From positions 1-56,758 of the forward strand of contig CAXYWB010000007.1 in the NCBI GenBank assembly GCA_964292695.1: 56,758 bases of DNA. The letters run 5' to 3'. Of the stretch, positions 15,120 to 22,611 are shown in pieces (the stretch's first letter is position 1; the number at the start of each line of letters is the position of its first letter). A program made the position numbers and the translations under genes. This DNA is from UPXZ01 sp018055865. GTDB lineage: Bacteria > Bacteroidota > Bacteroidia > Bacteroidales > Paludibacteraceae. The notes below the pieces were generated by a model, which was not told where the DNA came from, made no database searches, and was given only the letters and a program-made list of their open reading frames with translations.

Positions 15120-16102
15120 TGATAAAAACAGCACGAGCCTTATTTCATCCCGAGCAATTTCAGGGATGGGGAAAAACCAACCGGTATTTTGAGGGCTGGT
15201 ATTACAAAGTGGTGAATGCCGCCGAAACGGAAGCATTCGCCTTTATTCCGGGCATTGCCATGGATGAGCACGGAGAGCAACACGCCTTCGTACAGGTGCT
15301 GGATGGTAAAAGGCGAACCGCTGAATACCATACCTTCGAAGCATCCGATTTTCGGCCGCAAACCGGGAAATTCGAAATTCATCTGGGCGGCAACTTTTTC
15401 TCAGGCCATGAACTTCAACTCGATTTACCCGAAGCAACAGGCACATTAAAGTTTTCGAAACTCACACCCTGGCCAAATCCGTGGTATTCGCCCGGCATTA
15501 TGGGTCCTTATACGTTTGTGCCTTTTATGGAATGTTATCATGGTATTTTGAGCATGGATCATGTGATAAGCGGTGCGTTGACCATTCATGGAAAAACCAT
15601 CGATTTTACCGGCGGACGCGGATACATGGAAAAAGACTGGGGGCGCTCGTTTCCGGAAGGATACTTCTGGATGCAGACCAACCATTTCAGTCAGCCGGGA
15701 ATTTCACTGAAAGCATCGGTGGCCAAAATTCCGTGGATGGGCAGTTCATTTACCGGGTTTATTGCCGGTGTCTGGCTGCACGACAGATTGATACAATTCA
15801 CTACCTACAACGGCACAAAATTACTAAAATCGGTTGCCGATAGCCAAAAAGTGGAGTTGATAATGAGCAATAAGCATTACCGGCTCGAAATTCTTGCACA
15901 TCGGGAAGCGGTCACTCAGCTCGCTTCGCCCATTTCGGGATTTATGACCGGAAGAATAGAAGAAAGTATGACATCCGGGATTGACGTTTTCCTTTTCGAC
16001 AAAAAATCCAACTCCACTATCCTGAATGATACCGGCCGGAATGCAGGATTAGAAGTTGCCGGAAAAATAAATGAGATTATGACTGAAGCTGCTCCCTCTT
16101 GA
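15119..16102 (+). CDS. Tocopherol cyclase-like family protein
   Basis: A 327-residue protein without signal peptide. It shows the family marks FEGWYYKVV near residue 22, the WPNPWYSPGIMGPY segment near 119-132 and YMEKDWGRSFPEGYFWMQ near 168-185. The family is named for the plant tocopherol cyclase but is widespread in bacteria that make no tocopherol, where its substrate is unknown; it forms a lipocalin-like double beta-barrel. The ATG lies at the very end of a palindromic element, so the gene's original upstream region has probably been replaced. Its last codons overlap the decayed PAP2 gene. Confidence 0.85.
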   Translation: MIKTARALFHPEQFQGWGKTNRYFEGWYYKVVNAAETEAFAFIPGIAMDEHGEQHAFVQVLDGKRRTAEYHTFEASDFRPQTGKFEIHLGGNFFSGHELQLDLPEATGTLKFSKLTPWPNPWYSPGIMGPYTFVPFMECYHGILSMDHVISGALTIHGKTIDFTGGRGYMEKDWGRSFPEGYFWMQTNHFSQPGISLKASVAKIPWMGSSFTGFIAGVWLHDRLIQFTTYNGTKLLKSVADSQKVELIMSNKHYRLEILAHREAVTQLASPISGFMTGRIEESMTSGIDVFLFDKKSNSTILNDTGRNAGLEVAGKINEIMTEAAPS

Positions 16103-16439
16103 AAGTATTGCCTGTTATTTTAGTTCCGCTTCCAGGCTAGCGATTCACTTTTTCCGCTACCTCTTTATAGGTTATCTGTTCGTTTACTGGTATCCGGAAA
16201 CTTTTTATATCAATTGGTTTTTTCGAAATTTCGATTTTCTTCTTGTCGGTGCTGATCATACAATGTTTGGTTTTCAACCCTCACTATATTTTGCTCAGGT
16301 TTTCCTTCAGCACTGGTTCTATGAACTGATGAACCTGGGCTATCTTTTTTTTTACCATTTTGATTTACACCTGTCTTTATTTCTGTTTTTGTTTATAAGA
16401 AACAGTTTTATAAATATATCTGTGAAAAATAACAACTAA
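16083..16439 (+). pseudogene. Remnant of a PAP2-superfamily membrane phosphatase
   Basis: A frame open from 16083 to TAA 16437-16439, without a normal start codon, reads LKLLPLESI, then RYLFIGYLFVYWYPETFYIN, then FGFQPSLYFAQ and HWFYELMNLGY. This follows the N-terminal part of Bacteroidota PAP2 (type 2 phosphatidic acid phosphatase) proteins. About 40 residues seem deleted after LKLLPLE, and the catalytic part (K-x6-RP, PSGH, SR-x5-H motifs) is absent; the last 25 residues are unrelated hydrophobic sequence. The first bases overlap the tocopherol-cyclase-like gene in another frame, suggesting the two were once translationally coupled. Confidence 0.6.
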
Positions 16440-16474
16440 ATTCTGCATTTTTGTCAACAAAAAAAAATGAATGA

Positions 16475-16505
16475 GTTGACAATCTGTTAATATGTACTAT
16501 TTTTG
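16475..16505 (+). promoter_or_regulatory. Promoter of the acidic hypothetical gene
   Basis: TATTTTTG at 16498-16505 with GTTG at 16475-16478 (19-bp spacer). The start codon is 32 bp further. Confidence 0.55.
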
Positions 16506-16537
16506 CATTTAATTTTTTAAAAGAAATAATATCATTC

Positions 16538-17944
16538 ATGGCAAAGAATAAGAAAAAACCACAACCACAGTTATTGAGTCCGGAAAAATACATCCGACAG
16601 AAAGCCCGCAATCTGTCCATTTACGAATGCCTTATCAATGACGATTGGAAGAAAATGGGTTCGGCAAATGTAGTAATAGCACGAATTCATACCAACGGTA
16701 ATCTCACTGTAGGAGCTTATCTGGTCGATTTGTTGTGTATGGGAGTAAAAGATACAGTTTACCAGTTTAATATTTCTCAGGAGGACTACAGAGAGTTTCT
16801 TGATATGATGACCGCAGACATGGAAATGCAGAAAGTAGAGTACAGCCTGGTTCATAATGTAATTTTTGCCGCCAACGAATTTGCGGCTGAGTTTGGTTTC
16901 AAACCTCCCAAAGATTTCACATCTGTAGCACGATACCTGCTCGAAGAAGATACCGACGACATTGAACTGATCGAAATTGAATGCGGACAGGAAGGAAAAC
17001 CGATGTTTATTCAAACCGATTTTTATACCGAAGCCGAGTCAAAAAGGATAATCAATCACCTGGAAAAAACAGTGGGAAAAGGAAATTACAGCGTGATAAT
17101 TGGCGAGGATGGGGATGAAATGGATGATGAAGATGATGAAGATGATGAAACAAAAAATATTGAGTCGGAAGAATACCGGAAGTTGGTTGACGAATACGAT
17201 ACGATGGAATACGATGACAAGGTACAATTATTCAGAGAATTAACCGCTAAGAATATAAACGACATACCCGACGATGATAAAATCCGTCTGAATGCACTCA
17301 CAGAAAGTCTTTATTCAGCTATTTGCGATGAAGACGAGGTGGAAAAGCTCTGTAAAAGCTGGAAAGCAGAATTGGAAATACCGCTTGACGACGAGGAATA
17401 TACCGCAGAATTGCTGGGCCGGGAGCCCGAAAGAATTATTACCGATGAAGAAGAGATTGAACTGGATGAATTATACATGCTGATAAATGATAAACCTAAG
17501 AAAGTGGAAAAATACCTGAAGCAGTTGAGAATGAAATGGGGCAACATTCCATATCTGATGTATCAGGAATTGAAATACCTCGTGATACACCGGTTAAAAG
17601 AATATAAGAAGAAACTAAATGAGTATTACGCAGAGTTTAGCGATTATCCGTTGCTGAAAATAGAAGCACATAAAAATGAGTTACTAATGAATTCAATGGC
17701 AGGTGAAGTGAGATTATTAGAGTTTGAGGAAGTTTTTCAGGAAAGAAAATCCATCACGGAACTTGAAATGTTTGAATTTCAGATGCTGAAAATCTTTACG
17801 TTGTTAGCACGCGGAAATATGATCGAATATCAAGCAGTGCAAACGATACTTGATAATTTGGAAATAAACGATGAGTATTACACCTATCTGAGCGCCATAT
17901 TGACTATAGCACGTATAAATACAGTGAAGGAATATCTGGGCTGA
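16538..17944 (+). CDS. Acidic conserved protein of unknown function
   Basis: A 468-residue soluble protein I do not recognise as a named family. The N-terminus is basic (AKNKKKPQPQ); residues 20-180 look like a folded domain (SANVVIARIHTNGNLTVGAYLVDLLCMGVKDTVY). A strongly acidic stretch at about 189-205 (GDEMDDEDDEDDET) is followed by a mostly helical second half, rich in Glu, Leu and Lys, with heptad-like repeats (about 220-460). No signal peptide or membrane segment. It has its own promoter and stands alone. The helical half might be a TPR/HEAT-like repeat domain; this is a guess from composition. Confidence 0.8.
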   Translation: MAKNKKKPQPQLLSPEKYIRQKARNLSIYECLINDDWKKMGSANVVIARIHTNGNLTVGAYLVDLLCMGVKDTVYQFNISQEDYREFLDMMTADMEMQKVEYSLVHNVIFAANEFAAEFGFKPPKDFTSVARYLLEEDTDDIELIEIECGQEGKPMFIQTDFYTEAESKRIINHLEKTVGKGNYSVIIGEDGDEMDDEDDEDDETKNIESEEYRKLVDEYDTMEYDDKVQLFRELTAKNINDIPDDDKIRLNALTESLYSAICDEDEVEKLCKSWKAELEIPLDDEEYTAELLGREPERIITDEEEIELDELYMLINDKPKKVEKYLKQLRMKWGNIPYLMYQELKYLVIHRLKEYKKKLNEYYAEFSDYPLLKIEAHKNELLMNSMAGEVRLLEFEEVFQERKSITELEMFEFQMLKIFTLLARGNMIEYQAVQTILDNLEINDEYYTYLSAILTIARINTVKEYLG

Positions 17945-18052
17945 AATTCACTGGTTTTCAACGAAAAGATTAAATAATCCCGGGATTCGGGAAAATATAT
18001 CACATATTTTAAGTGGTGATTACTTTTATTTCAATATTTCTTAAAGATTTTA

Positions 18053-18082
18053 TTTGAAATCAAAATTAAAAGATTACCTTTG
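18053..18082 (+). promoter_or_regulatory. Promoter of the RRM gene, with a 120-base leader
   Basis: TTTG at 18053-18056 and TACCTTTG at 18075-18082 (18-bp spacer). The leader from about 18090 to 18211 is unusually long for this window and has no open frame; it could carry regulatory structure. Confidence 0.65.
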
Positions 18083-18211
18083 AGCCCGAAAGAAAAATGT
18101 ATTAATTCGTCTGACTGTTATCACTTCTAATTTTCTTAATCAGAATCTGTTAAGCCTGCGTAATGATACATCTCTTTAATCAAATATTTATTTTTAAATT
18201 TTTTTATTTTT

Positions 18212-18457
18212 ATGAACATTTACGTAGGTAACTTAAGTTACAAAGTTAGAGAAAATGACCTCAAAGAGGTAATGGAAGAGTATGGTCAGGTTGATTCCTG
18301 CAAACTTATTACAGACCGCGACACCCGCAAATCGAAAGGTTTTGCATTCGTTGAAATGGCTGACGACGAAGCAGCTAAAAAAGCGATTGCCGAACTCAAC
18401 GGTGCTGAGCTTGACGGCCGTACTATGGTTGTTAAGGAAGCAACTCCAAGAAGCTAA
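18212..18457 (+). CDS. RNA-binding protein with a single RRM domain
   Basis: An 81-residue protein that is one RNA recognition motif. RNP2 is IYVGNL (residues 3-8) and RNP1 is KGFAFVEM (42-49), both with the aromatic residues that stack on RNA bases. Such stand-alone RRM proteins are known in cyanobacteria, where several respond to cold, and are widespread in Bacteroidota, where recent work treats them as candidate RNA chaperones or global post-transcriptional regulators in a phylum that lacks a typical Hfq. Long leader and strong terminator make it a single-gene transcript. Confidence 0.93.
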   Translation: MNIYVGNLSYKVRENDLKEVMEEYGQVDSCKLITDRDTRKSKGFAFVEMADDEAAKKAIAELNGAELDGRTMVVKEATPRS

Positions 18458-18480
18458 TTCAGCCTCTTCAGCAATAAAAA

Positions 18481-18520
18481 GAACTTCTGTTGTCCGCAAG
18501 ACTTCAGAAGTTTTTTTGTT
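18481..18520 (+). terminator. Terminator of the RRM gene
   Basis: AACTTCTG pairs with CAGAAGTT and is followed by a run of seven T. Confidence 0.85.
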
Positions 18521-18583
18521 TTAAAAACCATTTTGTTGTTAAGTATAAGTCTTTTTTTTTTCGGAGTGAAATAAATAAATAAA

Positions 18584-18734
18584 GAGTCCACTCCGAAATG
18601 TTATATTTTTGTCTTTTACTCCTAAATCCCCTGAAGGGGACTTTCGCAGAGTGTTGATTTTCGGATTTTTCACCTTAAAGCTAAAGGATAGAAAAAGTCA
18701 GAAAATCAAAACAAATGGTTTTCGGAGTGGACTC
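18584..18734. mobile_element. 151-bp MITE-like element, copy 1
   Basis: A 151-bp non-coding element bounded by GAGTCCACTCCGAAA and its inverse complement TTTCGGAGTGGACTC. The copy at 48002-48152 has the same length and differs at about a dozen positions. Inside lie the CTAAATCCCCTGAAGGGG core of the dispersed repeat and a second inverted pair (GATTTTCGGATTTTTC and GAAAAAGTCAGAAAATC). The element is flanked on both sides by ATAAA, a possible target duplication, though the surroundings are A/T-rich. It sits between the RRM terminator and the promoter of the sialic acid operon. Confidence 0.85.
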
Positions 18735-18879
18735 ATAAATATATAAATAAACTGAAGACTTAATTCACACATAGAATCAAAAGCTAATTATGTAATTTGA
18801 AATTAAAGTGAGTGAGACTTGCGTCCTGCTCACTTTTGTCATTTTAGAAGCAGTTAATTAAAACATTTAGATAATTTAC

Positions 18880-18910
18880 TTTGGTTTGTAAAATAATTTA
18901 ATTAAATTTG
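18880..18910 (+). promoter_or_regulatory. Promoter of the sialic acid operon
   Basis: TTTG at 18880-18883 and TAAATTTG at 18903-18910, spacer 19 bp. It lies 135 bases before the sialidase start; the leader contains a short open frame (18952-19029). Confidence 0.65.
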
Positions 18911-18951
18911 CACTGAATATTGAGATCATTAATGAAACAATTGGAAAAATC

Positions 18952-19029
18952 ATGAAACAGCCATTAGAGATAAATTCCAAATACAAGGAAATGTTTAATG
19001 GCGTGTTCCATGTGTCCTTAATTAAATAA
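18952..19029 (+). CDS. Possible 25-codon leader frame ahead of the sialidase
   Basis: ATG at 18952 opens MKQPLEINSKYKEMFNGVFH and ends at TAA 19027-19029, 16 bases before the sialidase start. No homology is recognised and no ribosome binding site can be used as support in this phylum. It may be a regulatory leader peptide or simply chance. Confidence 0.2.
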   Translation: MKQPLEINSKYKEMFNGVFHVSLIK

Positions 19030-19045
19030 AATAAAAAATAAACAG

Positions 19046-20674
19046 ATGAAAAGAATCCTATTCTCCGCTTTTTTGTTTATGCTTACTGCTGTTGCTGCAC
19101 TGAGTGCGCAAAAAACTGTTTACGTTTACGAACCGCAGGTTCCGATACTAATTGAACGCGCAGATAATGTACTGATGTATATACGCGTGACTTCACAACG
19201 TGGAAGCGTGCTTAATTCCATCGATTTGCAGATGGCAGATGATGTAAATCTCAAAGAAATTAAATCTCTGAAAGTATTTTACTCGGGAACCGAAGCTGAT
19301 CAACGAAAAGAAGGTATGTTTTATGCACCGGTAGGCTATATTGCAGGTACTGCCGGCATAGGGCTTGCTGCAAACTCTTCGTATTCTGTGTTAAAATCGG
19401 AAATAAAAAATCCGAAACGAAATGTTCGATTTAACGTTAATCAACCTTTGTTTCCCGGCATCAATTATTTCTGGATAAGCATACAGATGAAACCAAAAAC
19501 ATCCCTGTATTCAACCGTTTCATCCAAAATCACAAACATAAACATTGACAATCAATCGGCAAAAATAGATTACAAATCATCTTCTCCGGTTCGCCGTATG
19601 GGTGTGGGTGTACGTCATGGTGGCGATGATGGTGCTGCAGCTTATCGCATTCCGGGACTCGCTACCTCCGTCAAAGGAACGTTGCTTGCTGTGTATGATG
19701 TTCGTTACAATTCCAGTGTTGACCTGCAGGAACACGTAGATATCGGACTCAGCAGAAGCACCAACGGTGGAAAAACCTGGGAGAAAATGCGCATTCCGAT
19801 GACTTTCGGAGAATATAACGGACTTCCTGTTGCACAGAATGGAGTAGGGGATCCGGCTATTCTTGTAAATGAAAAAACGGGTACAATCTGGATAGTTGCA
19901 GCCTGGACTCATGGAATGGGAAATCGTCGGGCGTGGTTTAATTCGCTCCCCGGAATGGAAATTACCGAAACAGCACAACTGGTTCTGACACGAAGCGATG
20001 ACGATGGAAAAACCTGGTCTTCTCCTGTTAACATCACGCCTCAGGTAAAGGATCCTTCATGGCGATTTTTGCTGCAAGGACCCGGTCGCGGAATTACCAT
20101 GCACGATGGTACAATTGTTTTTGCCACTCAGTATATTGATCCTCAGGGATTACCACATGCGGGTCTGATGTACAGCAAAGACAACGGTGCGAACTGGACT
20201 ATCAGTACTCCGGCTCGTAGCAATACGACTGAAGCGCAGGTAGCAGAAGTAACTCCGGGTGTTCTCATGCTTAATATGCGTGACAATCGGGGAGGAAGCC
20301 GTGCGGTAAGCATTACGCGCGACTTCGGGAAAACCTGGGAAGAACATCCGTCAAACCGAAGTGCGTTGCAGGAACCGGTGTGTATGGCAAGCTTGCTTCA
20401 GGTACATGCAAAAGACAATGTGCAGGGAAAAGATATTTTGCTTTTTTCCAATCCTAATACGGTTAAAGACAGAAAGGACATCACAATCAAAGCAAGTCTC
20501 GACGGTGGTTTGACCTGGAAAGAATCCAGTCAGCTTTTGCTCGACGAAGAATACGGATGGGGTTACAGCTGCCTTACTATGATTGACCGCGAAACAGTGG
20601 GAATCTTGTACGAAAGCAGCGTAGCTCACATGACTTTTCAGGCTGTGAAACTGAAGGATATCCTTAAAGATTGA
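19046..20674 (+). CDS. nanH: Exo-sialidase (GH33 neuraminidase)
   Basis: A 542-residue exported sialidase that releases terminal sialic acid from glycoconjugates. The signal peptide is residues 1-21 (ends ALSAQ). An N-terminal beta-sandwich domain (about 25-180), common in Bacteroides sialidases, is followed by the six-bladed propeller. Tyr-Arg-Ile-Pro at 200-203 gives the first arginine of the triad. Asp boxes are seen as STNGGKTW, SDDDGKTW, SKDNGANW, TRDFGKTW and SLDGGLTW. First gene of an operon with NanM 14 bases downstream, so freed Neu5Ac is handled by the following genes. Confidence 0.95.
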   Translation: MKRILFSAFLFMLTAVAALSAQKTVYVYEPQVPILIERADNVLMYIRVTSQRGSVLNSIDLQMADDVNLKEIKSLKVFYSGTEADQRKEGMFYAPVGYIAGTAGIGLAANSSYSVLKSEIKNPKRNVRFNVNQPLFPGINYFWISIQMKPKTSLYSTVSSKITNINIDNQSAKIDYKSSSPVRRMGVGVRHGGDDGAAAYRIPGLATSVKGTLLAVYDVRYNSSVDLQEHVDIGLSRSTNGGKTWEKMRIPMTFGEYNGLPVAQNGVGDPAILVNEKTGTIWIVAAWTHGMGNRRAWFNSLPGMEITETAQLVLTRSDDDGKTWSSPVNITPQVKDPSWRFLLQGPGRGITMHDGTIVFATQYIDPQGLPHAGLMYSKDNGANWTISTPARSNTTEAQVAEVTPGVLMLNMRDNRGGSRAVSITRDFGKTWEEHPSNRSALQEPVCMASLLQVHAKDNVQGKDILLFSNPNTVKDRKDITIKASLDGGLTWKESSQLLLDEEYGWGYSCLTMIDRETVGILYESSVAHMTFQAVKLKDILKD

Positions 20675-20688
20675 TAATTTTTTAGAAA

Positions 20689-21906
20689 ATGAAATTAAAA
20701 TTTTTGTTGATATTTTTTACTTTTATCTTTTTCTCCAGTTGTCAGACAAAAGATAAAAACGAATCGGTTACGCTGAAATGGACAGAAGTGGAGAGCATAC
20801 CTGCTTCATTCGGAAACATTTCAAAAGGTGTTTCTGCGGCTTTTGTCGGATTGTTGGAAGATAAGTTGATAGTGGCCGGTGGGTGCAATTTTCCTGACAC
20901 ACCTGCTGCCGAAGGCGGAAAAAAAGTGTTTTACAGGGACATTCTGATGCTTGATAATGGTAAATGGATTAGTTTAGGCGAACTACCAGAACCGTTGGCC
21001 TACGGAGTATCTGTAACAACAGACGAAGAAATATTTTTTATCGGAGGACAAAATGAAAAATCAGTAAAATCTGTTTTTCGTTTGCGAATGGAAGATGAAA
21101 AGTTGCAGATTGAAGTAATTTCTTCGTTGCCTGTAGCCATTGATAATGCCGCCGGATACATACTTGGAAGTAAGATTTTTATTGCAGGCGGAAATCAGGA
21201 CGGGAAGCCATCTTCCGACGTTTGGAGTTACGATTTGTTGAATTCAGAAAACTGGCAAAAAGAGTTCTCACTTCCTATCCAAGGTGGTTTGGTCCAACCG
21301 GCTCTGGCTTCACAAAACGTTGCTCTTTATAAAAAAATGAAAGAATTAGCCGACGCTCAGATTAACGTTTCCATGTCTGTTCCACAACTGTTTGTTTTTG
21401 GAGGATTTTCACCGGCTACAGATAATAATCCCGCAAGTGTCAATCAGGATGTTTGGAACTTGAATGAACTTTCACCAGAGTGGGTCAAATCTTTCAATCC
21501 TTTTCCATCAGGTGAAACGAAAAACTCACTGAGTGGGGGTGTAGCTGTTGCTTTTCAGGATAGCCTGATACTCACAATTGGCGGAGTAAACCAGCAGGTT
21601 TTCGAAGATGCCCTTAACCGGAATTTTCATCTGTCGAAAGTAAGTGAAAATAACCAGGATACTTTGACAGCACGTTTTCGCTCAGAAGCAAAAGCATATT
21701 TGCACCATCCCGCAGTCTGGTATAAGTTTAACGATGAAGTATGGCTTTTCAATGTGCGTTCGCAAGAATGGAAATCGTTGGGAAAATTCCCACAGGCAGC
21801 ATTGGCCGGTGCTTCTGCCATTGGCAATGATAATGAAATTTACATCGTAAACGGGGAAATAAAACCGGGAATCCGCACTCGGAAAATCTGGAAAATTACC
21901 TGGTAG
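20689..21906 (+). CDS. nanM: N-acetylneuraminate epimerase NanM (Kelch propeller lipoprotein)
   Basis: A 405-residue lipoprotein (lipobox FFSSC, Cys18) of the NanM type, which speeds the interconversion of alpha- and beta-Neu5Ac outside the cytoplasm. Kelch-type blades appear as LIVAGGCNFPD, FFIGGQNE, IFIAGGNQDG, FVFGGF and LTIGGVNQQVF. The ASKG-like FGNISKGVSAAFVG segment near the start is typical. Sialidases release the alpha anomer and transporters prefer the beta form, so its place just after the sialidase makes functional sense. Being a lipoprotein it should stay membrane-bound in the periplasm or on the surface. Confidence 0.93.
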   Translation: MKLKFLLIFFTFIFFSSCQTKDKNESVTLKWTEVESIPASFGNISKGVSAAFVGLLEDKLIVAGGCNFPDTPAAEGGKKVFYRDILMLDNGKWISLGELPEPLAYGVSVTTDEEIFFIGGQNEKSVKSVFRLRMEDEKLQIEVISSLPVAIDNAAGYILGSKIFIAGGNQDGKPSSDVWSYDLLNSENWQKEFSLPIQGGLVQPALASQNVALYKKMKELADAQINVSMSVPQLFVFGGFSPATDNNPASVNQDVWNLNELSPEWVKSFNPFPSGETKNSLSGGVAVAFQDSLILTIGGVNQQVFEDALNRNFHLSKVSENNQDTLTARFRSEAKAYLHHPAVWYKFNDEVWLFNVRSQEWKSLGKFPQAALAGASAIGNDNEIYIVNGEIKPGIRTRKIWKITW

Positions 21907-22050
21907 TGAACAGATCATAATTCTGCTGCTTCATTCTTCTGTCAGATAGTCGATTTCTTATTTTTCGGAGAAATACGGAGAAATAAACAGCTTTTTGGGA
22001 AACAATAATATTTCCCTGATTGTTAAACCATTAATATAACATACACAAAA

Positions 22051-22500
22051 ATGATTTACACGACCTTATCGCAAAGCGAACGAATAGAAAGTTTGCATCC
22101 GAAATTCAAAGAATTATTTGATTTTGTGAAAAACAACGACCTGTTAAATCGTGAAACAGGCAGAATAGAACTTGATGGAGATGCATTATTCATCAATAAT
22201 GTGAATCCTCAGATGATGAAAGCCGATGAACAGGTTTTGGAAGTACATCGCCAATACATTGATGTGCATTTTCCACTCGATAATGCAGAAATTATTGGTG
22301 TAAAACCACTTGACGATTGTATAAATGTGAAATCAAATTACGACTCAAAAGATGATTACGCATTGTTCTCTGACTCGCCGACTAACTTTGTAACAGTCCG
22401 TCCCGGTGAATTTCTGATAGTATATCCGGAAGATGCTCATGCTCCGATTATCGGAGAAGGCAAGCTGAGGAAATTAATCGCAAAAGTGAGATTGGATTAA
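22051..22500 (+). CDS. nanQ: YhcH/YjgK/YiaL family protein (NanQ-like sialic acid anomerase)
   Basis: A 149-residue cytoplasmic protein of the DUF386 cupin family. Metal-ligand-type residues are seen in EVHRQYIDVHF (near 68-78) and EDAHAPI (near 130-136). The E. coli member NanQ (YhcH) speeds the opening of the beta-Neu5Ac ring to help the lyase. Its position between NanM and an amino-sugar gene supports the same role. The 144-base gap after nanM holds no recognised gene or terminator, so the operon probably continues through it. Confidence 0.9.
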   Translation: MIYTTLSQSERIESLHPKFKELFDFVKNNDLLNRETGRIELDGDALFINNVNPQMMKADEQVLEVHRQYIDVHFPLDNAEIIGVKPLDDCINVKSNYDSKDDYALFSDSPTNFVTVRPGEFLIVYPEDAHAPIIGEGKLRKLIAKVRLD

Positions 22501-22611
22501 TCAACTTTTTTCAGACTTACTGAAAATAAAAAAATGGTAACAGTAAATCTTTAGTTTAGTCTACATTAAATGAACTTTAACTTTCAACAAACAAACAAAA
22601 CCAAAATACCT

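Noticed and set aside
18552..18583. A third, partial copy of the 151-bp element beside copy 1 (TTTCGGAGTG at about 18559)
   Set aside because: Only about ten bases match the element end; it could be a remnant or part of the insertion site, too little to call.
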